From Methanocorpusculum sp. (lineage in GTDB: Archaea > Halobacteriota > Methanomicrobia > Methanomicrobiales > Methanocorpusculaceae), in the NCBI GenBank assembly GCA_029987045.1, contig DALTWN010000043.1, forward strand, positions 1-7,658: a stretch of 7,658 bases of DNA, given 5' to 3'. The position numbers and the translations under genes are program-made. Shown in pieces: positions 1 through 5,638 of this stretch. Every line of letters starts with the position of its first letter. Position 1 is the stretch's first letter. Under the pieces are notes generated by a model. The model did not search any database, was not told where the DNA came from, and saw only the letters and a list, made by a program, of their open reading frames with translations.

Positions 1-5
1 TTAAA

Positions 6-21
6 CTGATGCGTACATCAG
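6..21. repeat. Short perfect hairpin at left edge
   Basis: CTGATG and CATCAG pair perfectly over 6 bp around a 4-nt loop (CGTA). It could be the end of a transcript from a gene left of the window, or chance. No oligo-T run follows it, so a terminator role is weak. Confidence 0.3.
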
Positions 22-71
22 GGGCCTTGGATTGCGTGTCTGGTAATGACATTATGTATCGTGTCCTATTT

Positions 72-103
72 CGTCGGGTTCAACAGGGGGAGTTTTCCCG
101 ACG
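72..103. repeat. Inverted repeat in ilvC-like leader region
   Basis: CGTCGGG (72-78) and CCCGACG (97-103) form a perfect 7-bp stem around an 18-nt loop containing a G5 run. It lies upstream of the TATA-like box at 131-138, so if real it is more likely a DNA-level operator or the end of an upstream transcript than a leader RNA structure. The rest of 1-130 shows no credible coding sequence or RNA gene to me; a 60-codon open frame from base 9 has no family resemblance. Confidence 0.35.
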
Positions 104-130
104 TGTATGTATTCTATTGGCATCCGGATA

Positions 131-138
131 TTTAAAAG
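131..138 (+). promoter_or_regulatory. Candidate archaeal TATA box for the KARI-EamA unit
   Basis: TTTAAAAG resembles an archaeal box A. With the usual 22-27 nt spacing, transcription would start near 160, leaving a 5' untranslated region of about 35-45 nt that contains the AGGGAG at 181-186. The call rests on sequence and spacing only. Confidence 0.4.
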
Positions 139-203
139 CATCAGTTCAGACGTGCGCAGGCGCGGTTAATCCTATTAGCCAGGGAGTATAATTATGATGC
201 ATA

Positions 204-1187
204 ATGTTACCGCAGTATACCCTGTCTTCCGAACAGATCGCCGCGTTCCTGGAAAAACGCGTCGCCATCATCGGATACGGGTCGCAGGGATCGTCGCAGG
301 CACTGAACTTACGGGATTCTGGCGTTTCCGTCATCATAGGCAACCGGCCGGGAAAAAGCTTCGATGCGGCGAAATCCGCAGGATTTTCCGTATATCCGGT
401 CAGAGAAGCAGCCAGAACCGCGGATGTCATAGCACTCATGGTTCCGGACGAATCCGCCGCCGAAATATACGAATCCGAGATCAGGCCGGTCCTGCACGCG
501 GGACAGACGCTCCTGTTCGCACACGGGTTCAATATCCATTACGGATTCATCGTGCCGCCTGAAGATGTCGATGTGGTGATGGTGGCGCCAAAAGGCGTCG
601 GACCCATGGTGCGCAAACTCTACACCGACGGAAGCGGTGTTCCCTCCCTGGTCGCCGTGGCCTGCAATCCGTCGGGACATGCGCTGGATACTGCGCTCGG
701 GTATGCGGGAGCCATCGGGTCGGCACGGTCGGCAATCATGCAGTCGACGTTCCGCGACGAGACCGAAACGGATCTGTTCGGCGAACAGACGGTCATCTGC
801 GGCGGTGTCCCGGCACTCGTGGAAGCGGCGTACACTACGCTCGTCGACGCCGGGTATCCGCCGGAACTCGCGTATTCGGAATGCGCTCACGAACTCAAAC
901 TGGTCGTCGACCTCATCTATAAAGGCGGTATCTCCGCCATGCACGATTCGGTGTCCAAGACCGCAGGATACGGCGGAATCACCCGCGGAAAAAGACTCGT
1001 TTCGGAACAGACGAAAACGGAGATGCAGAAGATCCTCGATGAAATCAGATCGGGGAAGTTCGCACAGGAATGGATCGCGGAAAAACGCAGCGGAAGCAAA
1101 CGCTATCATGAACTCGTGGACGAAGCGAAATCGTCGAAGATGGAAACGGCCGGAAAGACCTTCCGCGACCTGATCTGGAAGAAATAA
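204..1187 (+). CDS. ilvC: Divergent class I ketol-acid reductoisomerase (KARI)
   Basis: The 327-residue length is typical of class I KARI, which isomerises and reduces 2-acetolactate or 2-aceto-2-hydroxybutyrate with NAD(P)H and Mg2+ in valine/isoleucine synthesis in the cytoplasm. The Rossmann half carries GYGSQG (24-29), LNLRDSG, then a GNRPGKS loop (46-52) that would contact the cofactor phosphate. H107 and K130 are present. The knotted C-terminal half has DLFGEQ (D190, E194), E226, E230 and S251, so all expected metal and catalytic positions are kept. Unusually, neighbouring near-invariant residues differ: GSQGSS for GSQGHA, HGFNIHYGF for HGFNIHFGQ, KGVGPMVR for KGPGHLVR, and SKTAGYGG for SNTAEYGD. 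It is therefore KARI by fold, but the substrate may differ. ATG 204 is chosen because an in-frame TGA lies at 195-197; it has no well-placed ribosome site (AGGGAG at 181-186 better fits the out-of-frame ATG 194). No ilvB, ilvN or leuA is adjacent; an EamA transporter follows after 5 nt. Confidence 0.85.
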   Translation: MLPQYTLSSEQIAAFLEKRVAIIGYGSQGSSQALNLRDSGVSVIIGNRPGKSFDAAKSAGFSVYPVREAARTADVIALMVPDESAAEIYESEIRPVLHAGQTLLFAHGFNIHYGFIVPPEDVDVVMVAPKGVGPMVRKLYTDGSGVPSLVAVACNPSGHALDTALGYAGAIGSARSAIMQSTFRDETETDLFGEQTVICGGVPALVEAAYTTLVDAGYPPELAYSECAHELKLVVDLIYKGGISAMHDSVSKTAGYGGITRGKRLVSEQTKTEMQKILDEIRSGKFAQEWIAEKRSGSKRYHELVDEAKSSKMETAGKTFRDLIWKK

Positions 1188-1192
1188 CGTCC

Positions 1193-2110
1193 ATGCACCT
1201 GTCCCCGCAGAAATCCGGTGTGGCATTCGCGCTCGCCGGGGCACTGTTCGTCGCGGTCTCGATTCCGCTCTGTAAACTCTTCTTAGCGGATGCGTCACCG
1301 GTCATGACCGCCGGACTGCTGAATATCGGTGCAGGTATCGGAGTCGGTCTCATCTGGCTGTGCACCTGCAGGACGACCTTCGTGAAGAACGAACGGCGGC
1401 TGGAAAAAACGGATGTCCGGTGGATGGTGGGAATCTGCATCACCGAGATACTTGCAGCCGTTTCGATGGTCGCAGGACTCGCCATGACCAGTGCGGCGAA
1501 CGCGTCGCTCCTGCAGAATTTCGAAACGGTGATCACGGCGGTCATCGCACTCATATTGTTCAAGGAACTCATCCGGTTCAGGTTATGGATCGGCATCGTC
1601 CTGATTACGGTCGGCAGTTTCCTCCTGACCATCCATGACCCGGCAAGCTTCACGTTTTCACCCGGATCGCTGCTCGTTCTACTGGCCTGCGCATTGTGGG
1701 GTCTGGAAAACAATTTCACCAAGAAGGTCGCAGACAAGAATCCGTTCCAGACCGTATGCTGCAAATCCATGATCGCGGGAATCGCCACTCTCATCCTCGG
1801 GTTTGCCATCGGCGAACAGTTCCCGGCCATGGAGACGATTGTGCCGATCCTGATTGTCGGACTCCTGGGATACGGAATGAACGTACTGTTCCTGGTTCTT
1901 TCCGAACGCCATCTCGGTGCGGCAAAGGCATGCACGATCTACGGCATCAATCCGTTCCTTGCAGCCATCCTTTCCTGCCTGATCTTTGCGGAACTGCCGT
2001 CCGGCCTGTTCATCATGGCAGCCGTACTGATGATCCTCGGGTTCTATTTCGCCTCGACCGCCGCCCGGAAGAAGAAAACCGGCGAGAGAACAGGAGAATA
2101 CCTGCGGTAA
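1193..2110 (+). CDS. EamA/DMT-superfamily transporter
   Basis: This is a 305-residue integral membrane protein with the ten-helix, two-repeat layout of the drug/metabolite transporter superfamily. One EamA unit spans about residues 8-147 and the second about 157-287. Between helices lie short charged loops, for example VKNERRLEKTD at 64-74. Recognisable features are the first-unit end (NASLLQNFETVITAVIALILFKE, in the 103-125 stretch) and the second-unit start with LACALWGLENNFTKK (164-178). A lysine/arginine-rich tail (RKKK, 292-295) follows the last helix. Many family members export amino acids or other metabolites; the substrate here is unknown. The ATG lies 5 nt after the KARI stop, and GGAAG at 1177-1181 is a possible ribosome site, so co-transcription and translational coupling are likely. 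The last codons fall in a 34-bp stretch that recurs at 2820-2853. Confidence 0.88.
   Translation: MHLSPQKSGVAFALAGALFVAVSIPLCKLFLADASPVMTAGLLNIGAGIGVGLIWLCTCRTTFVKNERRLEKTDVRWMVGICITEILAAVSMVAGLAMTSAANASLLQNFETVITAVIALILFKELIRFRLWIGIVLITVGSFLLTIHDPASFTFSPGSLLVLLACALWGLENNFTKKVADKNPFQTVCCKSMIAGIATLILGFAIGEQFPAMETIVPILIVGLLGYGMNVLFLVLSERHLGAAKACTIYGINPFLAAILSCLIFAELPSGLFIMAAVLMILGFYFASTAARKKKTGERTGEYLR
2061..2094 (+). repeat. Imperfect direct repeat, copy 1 (3' end of EamA gene)
   Basis: These 34 bp match 2820-2853 at 31 positions; the three differences fall at repeat positions 4, 19 and 23. The core CCGGAAGAAGAAAA and the end GAGAGAACAGG are shared. A weaker match extends 7 bp to the left. 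This copy encodes the end of the EamA protein, so it is probably the ancestral copy. Confidence 0.8.
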
Positions 2111-2111
2111 A

Positions 2112-2128
2112 GGGAATATTTTTCTCCC
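2112..2128 (+). terminator. Possible transcript end after EamA gene
   Basis: A T5 run (2119-2123), preceded by ATA, sits just after the EamA stop, with GGGA (2112-2115) and TCCC (2125-2128) able to pair around it. Archaeal transcripts often stop at oligo-T. The same AT-rich stretch could instead act as box A for the next gene, since it lies about 50 nt before that gene's start. Confidence 0.3.
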
Positions 2129-2159
2129 ACGAATGATAACATACCATATATTACACACA

Positions 2160-2167
2160 GAGGTGAT
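2160..2167 (+). promoter_or_regulatory. Strong Shine-Dalgarno site for the Panacea gene
   Basis: GAGGTGAT is nearly a full complement of the 16S rRNA 3' end and lies 3 nt before ATG 2171. It fixes the start of the Panacea gene and is the best ribosome binding site in the window. Confidence 0.75.
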
Positions 2168-2170
2168 TCC

Positions 2171-2743
2171 ATGTTATCCGCGTTAGACATTGCAAATTTC
2201 TTTGTAGATATCAGTATCAGGGATACTGAGAACAATGATATTACAAATCTGAAATTAAACAAGCTTGTCTATTATGCACAGGCGTGGTCATTTGCCAAAT
2301 TCGGCAAGCCTCTCTTCAACGAGAAGATTGAAGCATGGAAAAACGGACCGGTTGTTCCATCCGTATATCGTACGTTCAAAAAATACGGCGGCGATATCAT
2401 CAGAGAAACCTCGGATATGTATTCCCCTGATAAATTCACCGCCAGAGAAATTGATCTCCTGTTGGACATAGACGGAAATTACGGCAAATATTCTGCATCG
2501 GAACTGGTACGACAGACGCACGATAAAGGAACCCCCTGGGAATCGGTCTTCAGAAGCGGAGTCAGGCATATCGAGATTCCGCCAAATAAAATGAAGGACT
2601 ACTATGCCACGAAAGAACTGAAATCAGTATCCGCAGACATTGCAATGATTCCATCGATGGGAAGAAGGAGAGATGACGGCATACTCATTCTGCCAAAAGA
2701 AGAGTACTGCAAGGAAGACGACATCTACAATCTGGAGTCCTGA
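2171..2743 (+). CDS. Panacea-domain (DUF4065) protein, probable antitoxin
   Basis: This 190-residue cytoplasmic protein shows the Panacea/DUF4065 signature, earlier labelled phage-associated GepA or SocA-like. The N-terminal helix-rich core has ITNLKLNKLVYYAQAW (24-39), FGKPLF (44-49) and EAWKNGPVVPSVY (54-66). The later motif YSASELVRQTHDKGTPW (107-123) carries the typical TH...PW end. Panacea domains are known as toxin-neutralising modules that pair with many unrelated toxins, so an antitoxin role is the best guess. A tail of about 55 residues after residue 135 is charged and less conserved. The start is set by GAGGTGAT 3 nt upstream. Two nt after the stop lies what looks like the start of a PemK/MazF toxin that is now cut short, so this antitoxin may be orphaned or may act on a toxin elsewhere. 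Composition looks more AT-rich than the KARI-EamA pair, in line with separate acquisition. Confidence 0.85.
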   Translation: MLSALDIANFFVDISIRDTENNDITNLKLNKLVYYAQAWSFAKFGKPLFNEKIEAWKNGPVVPSVYRTFKKYGGDIIRETSDMYSPDKFTAREIDLLLDIDGNYGKYSASELVRQTHDKGTPWESVFRSGVRHIEIPPNKMKDYYATKELKSVSADIAMIPSMGRRRDDGILILPKEEYCKEDDIYNLES

Positions 2744-2745
2744 AT

Positions 2746-2844
2746 TTGCCGCAAACCCCTGAAAAATGGGAGATTTGGATTGCCCCATTCAGATACGAGG
2801 ATATCGACGGAATCAAACGCCGTCCGGAAGAAGAAAAGCGGTGA
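2746..2844 (+). pseudogene. N-terminal remnant of a PemK/MazF-type toxin
   Basis: From TTG 2746, 32 codons read out a peptide containing KWEIWIAPF (residues 7-15), YEDIDG (17-22) and KRRP (24-27). This matches the start of PemK/MazF toxins: a 'GEIWL..F.F.D' first strand followed by 'K.RPVLV'. These ribonucleases are usually about 100-130 residues, so some three quarters are missing; after KRRP the frame gives EEEKR and a TGA. GGAG at 2734-2737 is correctly placed for the TTG start, and the gene follows the Panacea stop by 2 nt, as in an antitoxin-toxin operon. The break lies in a 34-bp repeat shared with the EamA gene end. Reading on in frame after the TGA gives residues that include RSDF and WGLDK, faintly like the later part of PemK toxins; that similarity is weak. 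Confidence 0.55.
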
Positions 2845-2853
2845 GAGAACAGG
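2820..2853 (+). repeat. Imperfect direct repeat, copy 2 (at the toxin break point)
   Basis: This is the second copy of the 34-bp repeat at 2061-2094 (31 of 34 identical). It begins at the codons for the KRRP motif of the toxin remnant and contains the premature TGA (2842-2844). The two copies bracket the Panacea gene and the toxin start at a distance of 759 bp. Confidence 0.8.
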
Positions 2854-2874
2854 TCGGATTTCCTGATCTGTGTT

Positions 2875-2916
2875 TGTTGGGGACTTGACAAAGTTTTTCA
2901 TTCAAAAGCCCCAACA
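2875..2916. repeat. Inverted repeat directly before the Fic gene
   Basis: TGTTGGGG (2875-2882) pairs perfectly with CCCCAACA (2909-2916); CTT (2884-2886) can further pair with AAG (2906-2908) after a one-base bulge. The loop contains a T5 run (2894-2898). The element ends 5 nt before ATG 2922. It could end the Panacea/toxin transcript or serve as an operator for the Fic gene. I see no convincing TATA box or ribosome site for the Fic gene in this stretch. Confidence 0.55.
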
Positions 2917-2921
2917 TATAG

Positions 2922-3983
2922 ATGATGACATTCACGATCAGGTACCGGGTCGAGGAGAGGACAGGAAAGACATGCCGGAATCCCTATTACTATCTGATCC
3001 GGGAGTGCAAAGCAAACGGGAAGAAATGCATCGTCGCGACCTATCTTTCTTCCGGCAGGAAACCGGCAGAAGAAGAAATAACCGCGTTCCTCGCAGACCA
3101 TATCCACGACAGCGAAACGAAGATCCGGGAAAAATATCTGCAGGCGCGGCACGAGGCGCTGAAATCCCAGTATCCGGAAGCATGGAACGCTGACGATGTC
3201 GAATGTCTCAGGTATCTCTACAACCATCTCCGGAATCTGATTCCCGCCGGTGAGATGGCATGCTTCGAGAAGGAGGCTGAGTACCGATATATCCACGGAA
3301 CAACGGCAATCGAAGGAAACACGCTGTCCTACGGCGATACGACGAATCTCCTCGATTACGGCATTCTGCCCGGCGGAAAACCGGCACGCGAAGTCTTCGA
3401 AGTGCAGAACTATCTGAATGTGAAAAAATACCGGGACACGTATACAGGAAAGATCACACTCACATTCATGAAGAAACTCCACAGCCTGATCATGGCAAAT
3501 ATCCTTCCGGACCCGGGGGAGTTCCGTACCGCCGACAATATCCTCATCTCGGGATACGATTATCAGGTAACACCCGCTCTGCTCATCGAGGATGAACTGA
3601 CCGGTCTTGTCGCCTGGTATTATCAGATGATCCGGAACGGATACCATCCCTTCGAATGCGCCGTACTGTTCCACTACCGGTTCGAGACCATCCATCCGTT
3701 CGCCGACGGAAACGGACGCGTAGGGCGGGAACTGCTGAATTATCTGCTTGAACGGTCAGGATATCCCCGCATGATCATCGGGGCGGAAAACCGGAGCAGG
3801 TATCTTTCCGCTCTGCATGCAGGAAACAGGAACGATACCGGAGCCATGATCCGGGAGTTCGCCGGACTGATGACCGAGGGCAGGCTCGAGACAATGGAGA
3901 AGACCTTCTCCGGACAGATAGACCTGCGTATCCGCGGATCGCAGAAGACCGTCTCGGCACATACGCTGGAAGAGTTCCTCTGA
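2922..3983 (+). CDS. Class II Fic-domain protein (probable AMP transferase)
   Basis: This 353-residue protein has the full Fic motif HPFADGNGRVGR (258-269), with catalytic H258, the phosphate/Mg-binding D262 and N264, and R266/R269. Fic enzymes usually move AMP from ATP onto a hydroxyl of a target protein. An inhibitory motif T127-x3-E131-G132 (TTAIEG) precedes the core, the class II arrangement in which a helix in the same protein holds the active site shut. NILPDPGEFR (193-202) is the usual Fic segment before the flap. The first 50 or so residues (NPYYYLIRECKANGKK, then YLSSGR) resemble the short strand-rich leader seen on many archaeal Fic proteins and some transposases; I infer a binding role only. 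A stop codon (TAG, 2919-2921) abuts ATG 2922, so no longer form is possible; ATG 2925 is the alternative. No ribosome site is visible. No partner antitoxin is needed for class II. Downstream are the 33-bp phased repeats. Confidence 0.9.
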   Translation: MMTFTIRYRVEERTGKTCRNPYYYLIRECKANGKKCIVATYLSSGRKPAEEEITAFLADHIHDSETKIREKYLQARHEALKSQYPEAWNADDVECLRYLYNHLRNLIPAGEMACFEKEAEYRYIHGTTAIEGNTLSYGDTTNLLDYGILPGGKPAREVFEVQNYLNVKKYRDTYTGKITLTFMKKLHSLIMANILPDPGEFRTADNILISGYDYQVTPALLIEDELTGLVAWYYQMIRNGYHPFECAVLFHYRFETIHPFADGNGRVGRELLNYLLERSGYPRMIIGAENRSRYLSALHAGNRNDTGAMIREFAGLMTEGRLETMEKTFSGQIDLRIRGSQKTVSAHTLEEFL

Positions 3984-3988
3984 ATACG

Positions 3989-4087
3989 TAGGAAAAACGT
4001 TGCATAACCTCCCATAAAATTTGAGAAAAACGTCTCAACAACAGAGTAAAAAATCAAGAAAAACGTCGCACAATAAGGACTCGTTTA
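3989..4087 (+). repeat. Three tandem 33-bp units with a GAAAAACGT core
   Basis: GAAAAACGT occurs at 3992-4000, 4025-4033 and 4058-4066, exactly 33 bp apart each time. Shared bases extend to about GAAAAACGTYKCAnAA (Y pyrimidine, K G/T), while the other half of each unit differs. The middle copy is also a hairpin, TTGAGA (4021-4026) with TCTCAA (4033-4038). The array lies between the Fic stop and the TATA box at 4084, so it could be an operator for the ATPase gene. Three copies with divergent rest do not make a CRISPR. Confidence 0.75.
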
Positions 4088-4091
4088 TATA
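4084..4091 (+). promoter_or_regulatory. TATA box for the AAA_14/DUF4143 ATPase gene
   Basis: TTTATATA is a textbook archaeal box A in a strongly AT-rich setting. Transcription would begin near 4110-4116, giving a leader of about 60 nt before ATG 4173. It lies 17 nt after the last GAAAAACGT core. Confidence 0.6.
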
Positions 4092-4172
4092 CTATAAAAT
4101 AAATACATGTGTCTAGTTATCCGTCATATTGGGCATTCTACGGCAAATAGAGAAGAATAACGGGAAAACACC

Positions 4173-5537
4173 ATGCTGTTTCGAAAATTCAGTACGTATC
4201 TTGAACACTGGAAGATAGCAGAAAAGAAGCCGGCACTACTTGTTGAAGGGGCACGGCAGATTGGAAAAACAACGCTGATCCGGGATTTCGCACAGAAACA
4301 CTACGAACATTTCGCGGAGATCAATTTCATTACATCACCGTCTGCAAAAACAATTTTCGACGGCAATCTGGATGCGGAAACGCTCATCAGCAAACTGACT
4401 GCGTTTCTCCGGAAACCCCTCCCTCCCCGCAGAACCCTGATATTTTTCGATGAAGTCCAGGAATGTCCACGGATACGCACGGCCATCAAATTCCTGGTCG
4501 AAGACGGGCGGTTCGACTACATCGAGTCGGGATCACTGCTGGGAATCAACTATCAGAATGTTCCTTCCTATGCCGTCGGATTCGAAGAGATACAGACGAT
4601 GTATCCGATGGACTTCGAAGAATTCGCCATAGCAAACGGCGTTCAACCGGAAACATTCGCTCTTCTGAAGAAATCCTACGAATCACGGACCGAAGTGGAT
4701 CAGACAATTCATGAAATGATGCAGAATCTCTTTACAGAATATCTCATCGTCGGCGGAATGCCTGCTGCTGTACAAACCTATGTCACTACCCGGGACATCC
4801 ATGAAGTCGTCCGGATCCAGACCGCGATTCTCAAACTCTACCGGCTGGATATCCAGAAATATTCGCGTAACAACAAGGCAAAGATTACGACGATATTTAA
4901 TCAGATGCCGGCAGAACTGAACAGCAAAAACAAACGGTTCATGCTGTCCGATCTGACAAAAACTGCACGTATGAATAGATACGAAAGCTGTTTCAACTGG
5001 CTGACCGATGCGGGTGTGGCTCTTCCCTGCTACAATCTCCGGGACCTCAAGCATCCGCTTGAAATCAACCGGCAGCGGAACCTGTTCAAGTATTTCCTTT
5101 GTGATACCGGTCTGCTGTGTGCACTTTGTTCCAATGACATCCAGTTCCAGATCATCAGCGGCAACTACCGGGTGAACGAAGGAAGCATTCTTGAAAACAT
5201 CTTTGCACAACAGCTGGTAGCAAATGGATTTCCGCTCTATTACTATGGCAAGAAACTCGTCGGTGAAATCGATTTCATTGTCGAAAGACAGGCGGAAATC
5301 ATACTTGTCGAAATCAAATCGGGGGAGGATTATGACAAGCACAAGGCTCTTGACAATGTCCTGGACCAGAAAGACACCGAAGTATCGCAGGCAATTGTTT
5401 TCTGCAAGGGAAACATTCACCGGAAAGGAGCAATCACCTATCTCCCCCATTATCTCGTCATGTTCTTCCAAAACGAACATCTGCTGGATGCGGCAACAGA
5501 AAAACTCCGAGCACTGACGAATAGAAAGGAACACTGA
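4173..5537 (+). CDS. AAA_14/DUF4143 family ATPase
   Basis: The 454-residue length is usual for this family. The N-terminal AAA domain has Walker A GARQIGKTT (26-34), Walker B LIFFDE (89-94) followed by VQECP, and the family's IESGSLLGI (117-125) and YPMDFEEFAIA (144-154) motifs. The middle region GGMPAAVQ (194-201) leads into the helical DUF4143 part. The C-terminal DUF4143 domain has the layout of a PD-(D/E)XK-like fold: E341 in SILEN, D367 in GEIDFIV, and E380-x-K382 in VEIKSG. Thus a nuclease-like core is intact, though cleavage by this family is not well shown. Such ATPases are common in many copies in methanogens and bacteria; their role is poorly known. A weak ribosome site (GGGA, 4162-4165) precedes ATG 4173, and a strong TATA box lies 80 nt upstream, so it is probably a single-gene unit. 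The three phased repeats suggest a specific regulator. No adjacent partner is apparent. Confidence 0.9.
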   Translation: MLFRKFSTYLEHWKIAEKKPALLVEGARQIGKTTLIRDFAQKHYEHFAEINFITSPSAKTIFDGNLDAETLISKLTAFLRKPLPPRRTLIFFDEVQECPRIRTAIKFLVEDGRFDYIESGSLLGINYQNVPSYAVGFEEIQTMYPMDFEEFAIANGVQPETFALLKKSYESRTEVDQTIHEMMQNLFTEYLIVGGMPAAVQTYVTTRDIHEVVRIQTAILKLYRLDIQKYSRNNKAKITTIFNQMPAELNSKNKRFMLSDLTKTARMNRYESCFNWLTDAGVALPCYNLRDLKHPLEINRQRNLFKYFLCDTGLLCALCSNDIQFQIISGNYRVNEGSILENIFAQQLVANGFPLYYYGKKLVGEIDFIVERQAEIILVEIKSGEDYDKHKALDNVLDQKDTEVSQAIVFCKGNIHRKGAITYLPHYLVMFFQNEHLLDAATEKLRALTNRKEH

Positions 5538-5607
5538 ACGAATCAGGCCGGATATCAGCTGTAGACAGCGGTACCGTACATTCCTCAGGACATATAGAGT
5601 AGGAATG

Positions 5608-5615
5608 TTAATATC
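5608..5615 (+). promoter_or_regulatory. Weak TATA-like site for the surface-protein gene
   Basis: TTAATATC lies 24-31 nt before ATG 5639, so transcription could begin at or within a few nt of the start codon, giving a leaderless mRNA. This fits the lack of any Shine-Dalgarno-like sequence before ATG 5639. An alternative AT-rich site is ACATATAGAG at 5589-5598. Confidence 0.3.
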
Positions 5616-5638
5616 ACGAAAAAATCAACTACTAGACC

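Noticed and set aside
72..103. Possible tRNA T-arm (contains GGGTTCAA)
   Set aside because: The flanking bases do not form the 5-bp T stem, and no acceptor, D or anticodon arm can be drawn around it.
9..191. A 60-codon + strand open frame in the leader
   Set aside because: No ribosome site, no recognisable family, and it overlaps the likely promoter and transcript start of the KARI gene.
309..1298. A 329-codon - strand open frame opposite the KARI gene
   Set aside because: It is a mirror of a clearly recognised gene in GC-biased codons; the arginine- and histidine-rich product has no domain features.
3989..4087. Possible short CRISPR array (33-bp period)
   Set aside because: Only about 9-16 bp of each unit are conserved, there are three copies, the units are too short for repeat plus spacer, and no cas gene is present.
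4107..4160. A 17-codon open frame (ATG 4107 to TAA 4158-4160) before the ATPase gene
   Set aside because: It begins at or before the expected transcript start from the TATA box at 4084, has no ribosome site, and shows no known leader peptide features.
4683..5534. A 283-codon - strand open frame opposite the ATPase gene
   Set aside because: The + strand gene has a full set of family motifs; this frame has none and no ribosome site.
5558..5569. Short inverted repeat GCTGT-AG-ACAGC after the ATPase gene
   Set aside because: The 2-nt loop and lack of a T run make it a poor RNA hairpin or terminator; a 5-bp palindrome is expected by chance.
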